Shown: positions 1 to 11,490 of the stretch, one piece after another
Layout of the letters: the number at the start of each line of letters is the position of its first letter
How positions within the stretch are numbered: the stretch's first letter is position 1
Notes under the pieces: model-generated
The model's database searches: none
What the model was told of the DNA's origin: nothing
Seen by the model: the letters and a program-made list of their open reading frames with translations, nothing else
Made by a program: the position numbers and the translations under genes
Origin: Gentiana macrophylla
Lineage: Eukaryota; Streptophyta; Magnoliopsida; Gentianales; Gentianaceae
Direction: 5' to 3'
NCBI GenBank assembly: GCA_026214975.1
Contig: JAOBSW010000755.1
Coordinates: forward strand, 1 to 64,000
Length of the DNA: 64,000 nt

Positions 1-180
1 AAATGATCATAAAATCATAATTAAAACACTTAAATCAACCTATTTTGCGATTATCTCTTTTAAAATATCATTCGCTCAATATTTCCATTAAACACTTGTT
101 TCTTATACAAATTCATACAAATATGAGGAAATTATCATAAAATACAGTACGTTATAAATCAGTATAAGATCACCTTAACA
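1..180 (-). mobile_element. Partial Athila-type LTR (element C), start of LTR on minus strand
   Basis: Read on the minus strand this is the first 180 nt of an LTR beginning TGTTAAGGTGATCTTATAC, closely resembling the LTR starts at 4476 (minus) and at 38122 and 52116 (plus). It abuts, with no spacer, sequence homologous to a retroviral protease region, so it is an insertion into element B. The flank accaa (181-185) would be one copy of its target duplication; the other copy lies outside the window. Confidence 0.7.
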
Positions 181-2196
181 ACCAATCGACCTTTCCATGT
201 CTCGACAACTTCCTTTTCGAAGAAACAACATCCTTGATAAATTTTGTATACTTAGGCATCTCAACCAAGACATCGATAATGGAAGATTTACGAGTATTTT
301 TCAAAAGGTTTAGCACCTTTCATACTTCTTATCTTCACTTTAAAGGATGTTGCTCTTTCTTGGTGGAAATAGAAGCTTTTCGAGATCATTCTCGTAGAAG
401 ACTTTCTTTGAAGATGTATTGACTTTGTCTTCCAGATCCTTCCACCTAACGGCTTTTTCAATCTTTTATTAGTGATGGATCAGCCTCTGACCATACTTGA
501 ATCTTCACTCCTCGTGGATCAGCCACGAGGACTTCCAACTTTTTCACCTCTCTCAGGATCGACCACTGAGTATTCTCTTCGCAAAGGAGTGTAGGTGCTC
601 TTCCCTCCCGCCTTATCAATGGAAGGAGGGGCTAGTGGTTTCACGGTGGGAAGGACTAATAACTTGACTACCGCTTCTTAGATTCATCGCACCGGCCTCC
701 TCTCTACCCTATGGAATTGATGGGACGAGGTCAAGACATTGGCCATTGTTCAAGTCTGTTTTGAGCAACTTGACCACCCTTGGGATTTTTCGGTGAAACG
801 GGCAGTTGCCCACAGGGTCAGAGAAGTTAACTGTTTCAAATTAAGCGCCTGATTTGCCTCTCAAGATTTTTCATTAATCTATTTTGCTCCTCCTAAAAGA
901 GTCCCATTGAGCTTGATATCACTTGAGCACTGGGGCCTTGAGAGTTTTGGAAATTTGCGAATAGGGTGGCTAGGCCGACTTTGATACAATGAGGATTAGA
1001 ATTATGGGCCAATTCTCGATTGAATCTTTGAGTAGGATTGGAAAAATTTGCGTTTTGGTTACGATTAAAACCAGGGTTTTATTAAATTCGATTCAATTAA
1101 AATTCGAATTAGGATTGAAACTAGAAGATTGATTAAACCCGTGGTTTTGGAAATTATGCCGAATTGAAACTTGATTAGACCTTTGGGTGTTCTCGCCATG
1201 TAACGCATTCACTTCAAAGATTCGCGTCTGCTCATAGGACATAATCTAGATGTGTGCCTCACCTCGCCACAATTTTGACATGTGACTTGATTATACTTAT
1301 CCATAATCATGAACAGAATTCACTTGATAAGGTGCCAGGGGATTAGATTGACACTCGTCATTCATATGGCCACCGACGAAGAAGCACAAGATGAACTCGA
1401 GGTTACGTGGGGAAAGAAAGGAGTTTGATTTATTGGATTGAAACTTGAGATGTCGCCATGCTTTGCAAAGATGGCGATCAAACTTTGCATGTTTACCTCC
1501 TCTACCTTAGGAGGAGGAGGTGCTTGAATAGCTTGATAAGATGGAGCATAGTTATATTTAGCAATTTCTCGAACAATGCCCATCCCTCTTCAGTGTTTTC
1601 TTTCAAAAATTCCCACCAGATGAACTATTGACCATGCCTTTTGTAAGCTCGGTCAATCCACTAAATAATGTGTTGACTTGCCTTTGCAGCTGACAAGCCG
1701 TGGTGGGGACACTTTCTCACAGAGATTTGAATCTTTTCCAAAGAATCGAAGAAAGATTTATTCTCTTTCAGTAGAAAGTGAAAATCTCGTTCAAACACCG
1801 GGCATGTTTTGAAGGTGGAAAGTATTGACTCAAGAACTCCTTTTCGAGTTCAAATTTCAAGTGGTAATTGATTCGAGAGGAGAGAAGTATATCACTCCTT
1901 CGCTTCTCCCTTGAAAGAAAATGGAAAAGTTTCACTTGATGGCATCCTCACTTACTCCTTGGATGCGTGTGGTGCCGCTTATCTCCAAGAATGTATGCAA
2001 GTGAAGAGTGTGTGGATTTTCCGGATCGAAACCCATGAAAGATTGATGCATGTCGCATCATCCGAATGAGGCCAGGCCTTAGCTCAAAGTGGTCTGCGGC
2101 ATTGATGGCCGAATGACAATAGCCGGGTTGATCGCGGATCGCGCCAGTGCATGGCGTAGTCCGCCAACGACGTCTATCATTAACAGCCATTATCAC
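181..2196 (-). pseudogene. Decayed gag-protease region of element B (Athila-type gypsy)
   Basis: The minus strand from about 2196 encodes a gag start (AVNDRR... GAIRDQPGY) matching the gag start of element E at 43121, then many frameshifts. The segment 1362-1583 keeps the block YAPSYQAIQAPPPPKVEEVN, matching the gag of E near 43.8 kb. The last part (181-420) aligns by eye with the gag-protease junction of E (about 44980-45150) and ends abruptly at LTR C. No intact reading frame remains. Downstream pol is absent, either beyond the window or lost. Confidence 0.75.
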
Positions 2197-2902
2197 AAAA
2201 TCGGTGATCTCCTTGGCTAGTGATCCTCAAGATCTTGCTCGGCTCGCCTTCCGTAACCACGTAACGGAAAATCCGCTGTTGGCCGGACTACGGTTCGCCG
2301 GGTCGTGGGGTGTATAATAACGGTCCTCTTGACTCGAGTTTGCATAAACGGACCAAAAACAAGTGAAAGCAACCTAAAGACTAAGAAATTAAAAGCCTAA
2401 CTAAGAATTAAAGCCTAAGAAGAGAAAAAGAATTGAAAAAGGTTAACACAGCGGCATGTGACGGACGCCCGAAACCTGGACGGGCGCCTGGTCGAATTTA
2501 AACAAGACGGGCGTCTGGAGATCCAAACGCTCGTCTGATCAACTGAAGAACTGGACGGACGTCCAAATCGGATGGACGCTCGTCCAACAGGTTAAAGATG
2601 ATTCAGAGTTGAAATTTTAGAACAGACGGGCGTCCACTGGTCTAGACACCCGTTTGGAAGCAGAAAACGAAGCAGGTATGGAGAAGAACAGCAGGAAAAG
2701 GAAAACAGAAAAACAGAAAGACAGATCGAAAGAACGAACTAATCACAAGGGGCTATAGATAGAAGATCTTAAACCCTAACTAAAACCCTAATATCCTGAT
2801 TATAACTAACTAAAAGGATAACAAAAAAATAGGAAATAAAATTAAAACAAGAAAATAAAAACTAGACAACCGTCCGGTTCCCCGGCAATCACTACCAAAA
2901 CT
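2197..2902 (-). other. Leader of element B with degenerate tRNA-Asp primer site and GGACG/CGTCC motif array
   Basis: Untranslated leader between LTR B and gag. A primer-binding-like sequence (minus TTGCCGGGGAACCGG) lies just inside the LTR, but its first bases are degenerate relative to the tRNA-Asp site of element E. Between 2440 and 2660 there are at least seven imperfect copies of GGACGSSCGTCC. The same array occurs at the corresponding place in the leader of element E (42670-42880). Confidence 0.7.
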
Positions 2903-4476
2903 TGTCACGGATTTATCTAACACATCAAACAAGTAATAAATATTTATAAATCCGGTTTCCCTCAAGTATAAGGATCGTAGTATAGAGGTTGATACCGGGT
3001 CGATCTTACGGGGAATCGGGGTTGTGAATTCTAGTTTTTATTCCTAACCTAACTATGTCACGATTACTACTACTAAACGTAAAGCGAAAAAAAAACAAAG
3101 AATAACTAAAACGGAAGATAACAAACGAATCGATGTAAGATCGAGATCTAAAGCCAGAAAATATAGTTGCGAACCGATTTAAACTAAACTAAACCTAATA
3201 TGCAATAAACGACTAACTAAGCTAAACAATTCAGATTCAAGGGGTTTTAATCAATAATTTACGAACGAACAAGCAATTGATCCACCTATCCTACAACTAT
3301 CAATTTAGATCTAGATTATCTCGTGATTTCTAACCAAGTTGTGATTCACCTAACCACGGTATGAACTCCTACTTTCTTAGACAAGTTCTCCTATCAATCT
3401 TCTATCTTTCGATCTAAAGATTAATGCTTTCAAATCAAGGTGTGAAATCTCTCAATTTCTAACCTAGAAATCTAACCTAATAACTCTCGTTAATTAGATT
3501 TAAGATCTATTCTTTATCACGGTGATCTAAATTTAATATGATTTTCATCAAAATAAACAATCAACAAGCAACGATCTTTCGATATGAATTGCATAACAAC
3601 ATGGAAAACATGATAAGAAACAACTTGAATTAAAATATATACTCACAAGATAATCAAGAACAAAACTGAATTGTTGATTGGATGGCTTCACAACGCTTGT
3701 TCAATGGAGGTCTAGCCTCTTAACATCTTCTTTGAAACTCGAATTGTTTAGAGTAAAAGTGCATAAAAGTATTTAAGTAAAAACTGGATGAAAACTAAGG
3801 AAAAACGCAGCTTAGCCGCCCCTAGGGTTTAGGGTTCGAATATATGGTGATATTGGGGATAAAATACGCTGCCTTTATATAGAATTCGAAGTCGGTTCTA
3901 CTAAGTCGGCTACTGGACGTCCGTCTGGAAAGGGTGAACGCCCGTCCAGCCTGTGTAAACTTCTTCGAGTCGGGCCGAAGTGGATCGACGCCCGCCCTTC
4001 TTTAAATTGGACGCCGCGTCCAGAAAAATATGATCATCCTGAATGTAAAAGCTCCTCCTGGACGCTCGTCCAGGATGTCAAACGCCCGTCCACTCCGGAC
4101 GCCAGTTCAAGCTGCTGGACGCCAGTCCAGGATCGACTTTATCTTGATTTCTTCATCTCTATCTCTTTTCATCAAATCCAATCATCATTATCTTTTTATC
4201 ATCAATGAAATTCGACTCTTATCTCTTTTTGATCAACATTTGAGCATCAAACATGTACCTATAACACATTAAAACATCGCAAAATGTAATATCGTCCAAA
4301 TAATCATAAAAATCACAATTAAAACACCAAAATTAACCTATTTCACGAATAACTCATTTAAAACCTCATTTGCTCAATAATTCCATTAAACACCCGTTTC
4401 TAATGCAAATTATACAAATACGGGGGAAAATATCATAAAATATATCAATATAAACCGTATAAATTTACCCTTAACA
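2903..4476 (-). mobile_element. 5' LTR of element B (Athila-type), minus strand
   Basis: On the minus strand it starts TGTTAAGGGTAAATTTATACG at 4476 and ends ...ATCCGTGACA at 2903 (1574 bp), followed by the primer-site remnant. It contains GGACGNNCGTCC motifs at 3910-4140 and, downstream of them in the minus sense, a TATA-like element in the sequence around 3875. It lies within the gag of element A; the flank at 4477 (gtcaa) is one presumptive target copy, while the other end of element B is not in the window. Confidence 0.8.
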
Positions 4477-5053
4477 GTCAACCCACCCACGATTCTCGCT
4501 TCTTGTTGACCGTTAAACCAATTAGGCACCGCATTTGCACCTTGATTGTGAGCTTGGTTTTGATTTTGTTGAAATTGATTCAACATCCATGCATTGAATT
4601 GTTGCATGAGAACGGGATCCATTTGATTCCCTTGGACCTCTTGTTGATCATGTTGAGGTATAGGCCCATTCGCATTCACAACATTGTTTCCTTGTCCATT
4701 CCCACCTCCTTGTGCAATGTTGTTGACAAGAGGCGGGTTTTGAATTGGGATTCCATTATTATTTCCCAAATTTCTTCCAATCCTTGTTCACCGTTTTGTG
4801 CCATGTCGGATCCTTCTCCCAACTCACCCAAACTATTCTCTTCAAAGACCGAATCGACTCCTCTACTTGACGATTCCTTCCTCTCGACTATTTCTACGCC
4901 TTGCGTAAGCCTCAATTCCGTCTATGTATGGTTCAAGTGGTGTTTGAGATCTCCGGGTCATGCACTACAAAAAGCAAACAACAAGAAAACAAGAAATAAA
5001 ACCTAGGCCCAAGCCTTCGGTTCACTTGCAAGATATCACAAATAGCACACAAT
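4477..5053 (-). pseudogene. gag N-terminal fragment of element A (gypsy), truncated by element B
   Basis: The minus-strand reading frames at 4676-4915 and 4477-4769 encode successive parts of one protein with a frameshift near 4768. The first is acidic (QGVEIVERKESSSRGVDSVF), the second Gln/Asn-rich (GGNGQGNNVVNANG, MDPVLMQQFNAWML, QQNQNQAHNQ), as in the amino-terminal region of plant Tat/Athila gag proteins. It is cut off at 4477 by LTR B. The long plus-strand open frame over the same bases is an antisense shadow. Confidence 0.65.
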
Positions 5054-5071
5054 TCCCCGGCAACGGCGCCA
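5054..5071 (-). promoter_or_regulatory. Primer-binding site (tRNA-Asp) of element A
   Basis: The minus strand reads TGGCGCCGTTGCCGGGGA, an 18-nt match to the complement of the 3' end of plant tRNA-Asp, the primer typical of Athila/Tat elements. It begins three bases inside the LTR end at 5075, fixing orientation and the LTR boundary. Confidence 0.9.
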
Positions 5072-5074
5072 TTT

Positions 5075-6810
5075 TGATGAGGCTAAAATCCACCCAACAA
5101 AAACAATTTATAAAGACTCGAAACCGTGGGTAAACTAACTCTCTAACCGGGCAATTACCGGGTCGATTGCTAGAATAGCTACAGGAGTACGAGGTCAAAC
5201 CCAAAGGAATCGTGCTTGCAAGTACCAAAGTGAACGTAATGCTTAGTCTAGGTGATCAATGTTCTTAAGGTTTTGTTTACTGCAACGACACTAAGTGATT
5301 CTAACTAACGAGTCTAGAGATAAAAAGAACGAAAGAAGATTAAACTACTAGGTTTTAACGATAAATTAAGGGACATAGCCGAACCATGATCAAAATAGCT
5401 AGTTTCACCCAATGGAATGACAAAACCGGGAGTGTGCAATAAACGAACAAACTCTTACATTCAATTTCACGGGTACGTACTCCTAATCCCGGTGCTAAGG
5501 TCTGAACAACTCTTCCCCAACACCTTATTCCAAGTCAACTAACCTTCCCTAAGGAAGATTCATTCACAAGACAATATATACACGAGAGTCGTTTAAACGT
5601 TAAAACGAGTAACCTCGCACTACAATGCGATCCTAGAATCCTTTTCCCACACCCCTCTCTCTGAACAACTCTCAAGATTGATGTGTGTGATTTTTGACCT
5701 AGGTGATCAATCTAGCCCAAATCCGTTATAACGAGTTCTAGGACATGAAACATGCAAGATACAACAATAAAAAGCACTACCCACTCCGGTTTCATCACCC
5801 AAAGGTGATTTCACCAAATTTCATGATTAGACTATGTAGGTGTTTAGCTACTCATTATACTAATCAAAACATGCACAAAACAGTAAATAAGAGCCATAAC
5901 AAGTAAAAGAGAAGGGAAATATACCATAAAATTGCAGAAATTCGAGTTGAGATCCAAAAAGTACAAAATAAAGAAGTAATTAAAAGGTGGTCTCTTAGTG
6001 TTTGGAATGAAAATCTAAGCTAAGAAATGGAAATATTAAGCTAAGATGTTGTTGATTTACACTAAGAGAGAGTATTCTAAACTATTACATAAATCGAGCA
6101 AGAAATGGGTAGAGTTTTGCTAAGAAAAAGCTAGATATCCAAGAAATAGTCTAAGGGGGGTATTTATAGGTGGGGGAAAAATCTGCAGAAAAATCGGTCC
6201 GAACGCGCGTTTGGGAGCTGGAACGGGCGTTTGGAATCTTCAAACGCGCGTTTCGCTTAGTTGGAACGCGCGTTTCGCATAAATTCTGGGCAGGGACTTG
6301 ACTGTTCTTCATCTGGAACGCGCGTTTGGGTGACTTGGAACGCGCGTTTAGAAGTTTCAAACGCGCGTTTAAGGTGATTTCAAACGTGCGTTTGGAGGGC
6401 TTCAACTCTGAATCAAATCTGGACTTCTGGAACGCGCGTTTGGAGGGTTCAAACGCGCGTTTGAACCCCTGTTTCCCCAAATCTTCACTTTTCTTCCTTT
6501 TTTTGGGCCCTCGTCTTGCCTCGATCATGCTTTTTCACCACAAATCGTCACCTTCCAGGTCCTTGAGACACCAATACCCTTCAATATCATAAACAACCAC
6601 AAACATCCAAACAATTCCGGAGGGTAAAAGTGCTCGGGAATGGGGTTAATATCAACAAAAAGGGTAAGAATCCATCAAAGCAACAGATTCACTCCCCCGT
6701 GCCATAAGCTCACGATATCACCTAAAACGGTCTAATTCACCCAAAATTGTTTGAAAGTGTGGTAAACGGGGTAATTAATGCACGAAGTCACGTAAAGTTG
6801 ACTCCCATCA
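5075..6810 (-). mobile_element. 5' LTR of element A (gypsy, Tat/Athila group)
   Basis: Read on the minus strand it starts TGATGGGAGTCAACTTTACG at 6810 and ends ...TAGCCTCATCA at 5075 (1736 bp). The same LTR family occurs as a complete solo copy at 32530-34305. A TATA box (minus TATAAATA) lies at 6161-6168, and immediately upstream of it, at 6195-6475, sit about nine copies of a palindromic motif of the form CAAACGCGCGTTTG. The right flank is tgttt. Confidence 0.88.
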
Positions 6811-7330
6811 TGTTTCACCCGCTTTGAATGGCTTTTTCCTACTTATTAAACTTTTAAGTCAAGTTGGATCTATTTATTTCCGTCATATGAGTTTGTTTTT
6901 TTATTTTATTTCATTCTTATTTTTATCCCTTATCTCTCATCAAATCTCTCATCAAAAGGATCAAATGCCAAATCTATTTATTTTTCCTGGTATTCAAGCC
7001 TATTGACATAATAGAAGTAAGTGGAGTCTAGCAAATAACCCAATCTAAAGAAAAATCGTTAGTAATGAGCCAAGACCATACATATTGATAAATAGAATTA
7101 CTATTTATTTCATTTTATTTTGAAGTCCATTTTATTCGAATAAAGTAATATATTCTATAAATCATACTCTTTTGATCAAAGAGATATCTCATCATATTCA
7201 TGTCGCCTAAACTACCTCTCTCTTTGTGTCCAAAGATGAGAGCTTCCCTTTTAGTTATTCCTCTCAAAGAGGTAAGATCAGTGAATCGGAAACAATAAAA
7301 ATCAATTAGGAAACTAAGAATTAAAAAAAC

Positions 7331-7392
7331 TTCGCAAGAATGAAACTCAAAGGAATTGTGGGCCCGCATAAGCGGTGGAGCATGTGGTTTAT
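7331..7392 (+). pseudogene. rrn16: Fragment of plastid 16S rRNA gene (universal 900-950 region)
   Basis: Contains the universal small-subunit motif AAACTCAAAGGAATTG followed by GGGCCCGCATAAGCGG and GGAGCATGTGGTTT. It carries a small deletion and substitutions relative to the universal sequence. This part of 16S is exactly what is missing from the larger 16S copy at 10626-11200. Confidence 0.85.
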
Positions 7393-7766
7393 TTCAATTC
7401 AAATTTGAGATTTATCAAGTTATTTTAATCTCTAACTTCAATGAAAAATTAAATCGTAGTGATTCCTTTCGTTGGTATATATACTACTACGTTGGGGTGA
7501 AAGCTAGTCGGGTTCAAAGAGTTCTTGAACACGAACTAAAATAAAAACAAAGTTCAATTCGGATGGCCGAAGGTTACTCATCGGAAATCCATTGACATTC
7601 TTTGTGGTTGAGTACTTGAGCAAATATAAAGATCCGGAAGTACCGCTGCAGAACCTCAATATCCCCCCAAGTCAGTGTCCATCTTCATGAAATTAATGGG
7701 TCGGGAGAAGCATATGGCAGAAGGCAGTGGAAAAAAAAATCCTACTCGGAATACTTATTGAAACGC

Positions 7767-7872
7767 GAGGAGCCAGATGAGAAGAAATTCTCACGTCTGG
7801 TTCTGTAGTAGAGATGGAATTGAAAAACAAACATCAACTATAACCCCAAAAGAACCAGATTCTCTTTTTTTT
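7767..7872 (+). pseudogene. rpl16: Plastid rpl16 fragment: group II intron 3' end plus start of exon 2
   Basis: The intron domain-V-like hairpin (GGAGCCAGATGAGAAG... TCTCACGTCTGGTTC) is followed by sequence encoding NPKRTRF, the start of the ribosomal protein L16 second exon. The reading frame breaks down right after AGATTC. It is a dead fragment in the plastid mosaic. Confidence 0.72.
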
Positions 7873-7945
7873 TCCTTTACTCCAATTAAAACCCTCGTTC
7901 ACACTTTTTCTTTTTCTTATCGATGAATAGATCTATGGTTATCAA

Positions 7946-8050
7946 ATGATTGAACAACCGGGAGCAATTTACTTACGATACTTAGTTGACATTCATAAAA
8001 GGTATCTAATGAATTATGAGTTCAATACATCCTGTTTAGTAGAAAGGCGG
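7946..8050 (+). pseudogene. ycf2: Plastid ycf2 fragment (AAA-type domain region)
   Basis: An uninterrupted 35-codon stretch reads [17 protein letters not shown]... [13 protein letters not shown], which I recognise as Ycf2. It stops matching at about 8050, where unrelated sequence begins. Confidence 0.75.
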
Positions 8051-8219
8051 AAGATAACTTGGATTCTTTCTTTTGTCAGGCTGGGCGTTCTCTTCATGAA
8101 TTGATGTGCCATGCCTATAACTTAGTTCATGGATTTATCTAGGAAAAATTTAGGGACCCATATTGAATTTTTATCTTCGAAACCCATTGGAGTGAGGCGA
8201 TATATGGAATTCTGTTTAC

Positions 8220-8342
8220 TCACTTTAAATTGAGAAATTGAGTATCCCTTTCAAAAAGAAACTCCAGATATTTGGGATCTTTCTCTTTCAATAAGATTTC
8301 AATTCGAGCGACGGTTTCATTAGATATCTTACAACTGGAATC
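8220..8342 (-). pseudogene. ycf2: Second plastid ycf2 fragment (N-terminal region), minus strand
   Basis: The minus strand encodes [20 protein letters not shown] and [11 protein letters not shown], matching the N-terminal part of Ycf2. It is in the opposite orientation to the ycf2 piece 170 bp away and comes from a distant part of the same gene, showing rearrangement. The open frame continues to 8471 only by chance fusion with neighbouring pieces. Confidence 0.7.
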
Positions 8343-8442
8343 CCCCTTAGATCTTTTAGGCCCCGACTTCACCTCGACGGTTATCCCACAATGCCCTTGC
8401 CAGTGTAAACCAAACAACGAGTAAGCTGCGAAAGAAAGACCT

Positions 8443-8472
8443 GGCTCATTCTTCAACAGGCACGCGGTCACG
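8443..8472 (-). pseudogene. rrn23: Plastid 23S rRNA fragment, minus strand
   Basis: The minus strand reads GACCGCGTGCCTGTTGAAGA followed by ATGAGCC, the conserved 23S rRNA segment of plastids. Only about 30 nt are recognisable. Confidence 0.6.
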
Positions 8473-8513
8473 CTCGTTTGCTGATATTATTACCAGTATT
8501 CGCTACTGGGTCA
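8471..8513 (+). pseudogene. psbE: Plastid psbE fragment
   Basis: Encodes [15 protein letters not shown], the near-N-terminal segment of the cytochrome b559 alpha subunit. It is joined directly to the antisense 23S piece and ends before the haem-ligand histidine. Confidence 0.75.
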
Positions 8514-8991
8514 TTAGCCATGAGATGATCATCTTAGGGTGATCCTTTTGTCGACGGATGCTCCTATTACACTCGTAGTCTCTGAAGGATGAGAACCAAC
8601 TATGTAGCATCTACATCGAGAATTCAAGTATTGTATACGCCATTAGTCCGATCCTTTGTAAGAACTACCCGTAATAAGGAACTTGCAAAATGTATCATTT
8701 ATCATAAAGAGATTCGCTGTTCTTGACCCTGCTTCACCTTAATTGTTATTTGAACAAGTCAAAGTTACGTCTTGGTCCGATTGGGGATAGCATTTCTCCG
8801 CATGTCCATGGAGTTTTGAAAGATCCAAACATCTCGAGATAGATCGAGAGGTAGGAATTTATCGAACGAACCGCACTCCTTCGTGGTACGCCGTCGAGTC
8901 CATTGATGAGAAGGGGTGGGAAAGCTTGAACCCGAATGTGCTAAACTATTAGCAAAGGGCGTGAAAGCATGGCGTGATTAAGAAATTGCAC

Positions 8992-9124
8992 AAAAGAGGA
9001 ATCCGCCGAGGAGGGGCTTGCGTCCGATTAGCTAGTTGGTGGGGCAATAGCTTACCAAGGCGATGATCGATGAGTCGGTCCGAGAGGATGATCACCACAC
9101 TTTGGGACTAAGACACGCCCAGGA
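8992..9124 (+). pseudogene. rrn16: Plastid 16S rRNA gene, first part (split by solo LTR)
   Basis: Recognisable plastid 16S sequence: GAGGAATCCGCCGAGGAGGG, GATTAGCTAGTTGGTGGGGC, TACCAAGGCGATGATCGATG, GTCCGAGAGGATGATCACCA and GACTAAGACACGCCCAG. The gene is interrupted at CCCAG by the LTR insertion and resumes at 10626 with CCAGACTCTACGG. Several single-base changes and deletions show it is not functional. Confidence 0.9.
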
Positions 9125-10625
9125 TGTTAACGGTGATTTTTACGATATATATGATATTATTTCGTAGTAATTTCCTTCGTGTTTTATTACTTTATATAGA
9201 AAAGTAAGTGTTTAAATGAAATATTGAAAGAATGGGTGTGGAAATCATTAAAATGAATAATCGAGCTTATTACGTGATTTTATTAGTGATTTTTCATCAA
9301 TATATATGGTTCTACATTTTGCACGCTTTCTATTATCTTGTAGTACAGCAGTTGCATGGCAAGGAATGAGTAAAAGATGTTTGGTTGAAGATTAAATGGA
9401 AGTAAGAAGATGCAAGTCGAAGGTAGAATGAAGCTTTACAAGTCTCGCCGCGACGCTTGAGGTCCCGTCTAGTGGTGGCATCCGAAGCATGGGTCAAGCG
9501 CCCACTGGAGCCTTTGGATTCAGGATGTTGATTTTACGTGGACGGCGCTCAATTTTACATAGGACGGGCGTCTGATCCGGCTTCTGCCCGACTCAAAGTT
9601 TTTATTGAAGGTGAACGGTGTCCAAGATCCTTGGACGGGCGTCCATCCACCGCCATTGCCCAAACCGACCTAGAAATCTATAAATACACGCGCGTTTTCT
9701 ACAACCCTAACACACACAATTCGACCCATGGCGCACTGAGCCCCCTTGGGGCCCCTAGCTGCGTTTTCCCACCATCATAAACCTCTCTTTATCTTCTTTT
9801 TATATACATGATTTGTATTCCAACGATGAGCTAAGGCTAAGCCTAGAACGAGCTTTGTGAAGCCAATTTCAAGCAGTTGACGTTTGATTTGAATCTTGGA
9901 TTGTTTTGTGAGTTTTTATTTAAAGTTGTTTCTTTATTACGTTTGGTATTTATTTTGCAATTTATATCGAGAGATGGTTGCTTTGTGATGTTTAACGCTT
10001 GATGAAAATCGTTGTTAGACCTAGATCACCGTAGTAAAGATGGGATTTTTAACCTAAAAAATAACGAGAGTTGCTAGGTTAAATTTCTAGGTTGCTAGAT
10101 TGAGAAATCTTACACCTTTGTTATGGAAGCGTTAATCTTTAAGATCGAGAGATGAAAGATTAATAAGCGAATTATCTACTGAGTAGAAATTCATACCTTT
10201 GATAGGTGAACCACATCTTTATTAAATCTTCACTAAACGATCTAGGGTAGAAATTGAGAGTTATGGATAGGTGGATCAATGCTTGTTCTTCGTTAAAATT
10301 AATTGAAATTATCTTTGTGCTTTGTTCTTCGTTGTTATCTTAGAAGTTTATTTTCTTTTTAGTTTATAGATTAGAGTTATTTTCGTTCGCAATTATCTTT
10401 CCTGGCTTTGGATTGACAACCCTCTGTCCAGTTTATTGTTTTCGTTTTTAGTTCTGTTTTGTGTTATTTTAGTCGAAACGAATTTTAGAAAAATTAAGAA
10501 CTAGACCAACCTCGATTCCCTGTGATTCGACTCCGGTATTAACCTCTATACTACGATCCCTGCACTTGGGGTAAACCAGATTTATTTTATTACTTGTTTG
10601 TTTTCCGTTGATAAAATCCGAGACA
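9125..10625 (+). mobile_element. Solo LTR (Athila-type, related to element E) inside the plastid 16S copy
   Basis: A 1501-bp sequence starting TGTTAACGGTGATTTTTACG and ending GATAAAATCCGAGACA, with the ending and the body (for example GTGAGTTTTTATTTAAAGTT) shared with the LTRs of element E. There is no internal region, so this is a solo LTR. The 16S sequence is duplicated imperfectly at the junctions (ccagg|a on the left, ccaga on the right). It holds GGACGGGCGTC motifs at 9540-9650 just upstream of a TATAAATA box at 9679-9686. Confidence 0.88.
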
Positions 10626-11200
10626 CCAGACTCTACGGAGGGGAAGCGGCGGGAATTTTCCGCAATGGGCGAAAGTCCGACGGAGCAATGCCGTGTGGAG
10701 GTAGAAGGCCCACGGGTCGTGAACTTCTTTTACCGGAGAAGAAGCAATGACGGTATCCGGGAATAAGCATCGGCTAACTCGTGCGCTGCCACCGCGTAAT
10801 CTGAGAGGATGCAAGCGTTATCCGGAATGATTGGGCGTAAAGCGCCGTAAGTGGCTTTTTAAGTCCTCCGTCAAATCCAGGCTCAACCTGGACAGCGGGG
10901 AAACTACCAGCTGGAGTACAGAGGGGCAGAGGGAATTTCCGGTGGAGCGGTGAAATGCGTAGAGATCGGAAAGAACACCAACGGCGTAAAGCACTCTGTG
11001 GGCCGACAACGATCGAGAGAAGAAAGCAAGGGGAGCGAATGGGATTAGATGCCCCAGTAGTCCTAGCCGTAAATGATGGATACTAGGCGCTGTGTGTATC
11101 GACCAGTGCAGTGCTGTAGCTAAAGGGCCGCGATCTCGCGAGGGTGAGCTAACCCCAAAAACCCATCCTCAGTTCGGATTGCAGGCTGCAACTCGTGCAA
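10626..11200 (+). pseudogene. rrn16: Plastid 16S rRNA gene, continuation with internal deletion
   Basis: Resumes the 16S gene exactly after the LTR: GGGAATTTTCCGCAATGGGC, CGGAGCAATGCCGTGTGGAG, GAATGATTGGGCGTAAAGCG, GGTGAAATGCGTAGAGATCG, GCCCCAGTAGTCCTAGCCGT. At about 11123 it jumps from GCTGTAGCTAA to GCCGCGATCTCGCGAGGGTG, skipping roughly 380 nt of the normal gene, then ends near 11200 after CAGGCTGCAACTCGTGC. Confidence 0.9.
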
Positions 11201-11450
11201 TATGTCACTAACTTTACTCTTATCTATAATATCTTGTTCGATAATCATCAAGCCTATAACCACCTTTAACCATTTTTTATAGAAAGTCCATATACGCTTA
11301 ACAAAATAAATTCTTCTCTTATTACATGTTATATATATATATATATGAGAATATATCAAATTGATAATCTTTGAGAAAAAACCCCGTGCGTACTGTTAAT
11401 TGACAAAGACCCCATCCTCTAATAAAATTAAGGGTGCTGCATTGGGACTG

Positions 11451-11490
11451 GTCGGGATAGCTCAGCTGGTAGAGCAGAGGACTGAAAATC
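11451..11490 (+). pseudogene. trnF-GAA: 5' half of plastid tRNA-Phe gene
   Basis: GTCGGGATAGCTCAGCTGGT then AGAGCAGAGGACTGAAAATC matches plastid trnF(GAA) through the anticodon (GAA), including the usual upstream spacer. The 3' half is missing; AT-rich unrelated sequence follows. Confidence 0.85.

Noticed and set aside
4503..5006. 167-codon plus-strand open frame
   Set aside because: It is antisense to the Gln/Asn-rich gag fragment of element A and has no motif of its own.
8992..11200. 16S rRNA as bacterial contamination
   Set aside because: The sequence is plastid-like, is neighboured by rpl16, ycf2, psbE and plastid tRNA pieces, and is interrupted by a plant LTR.
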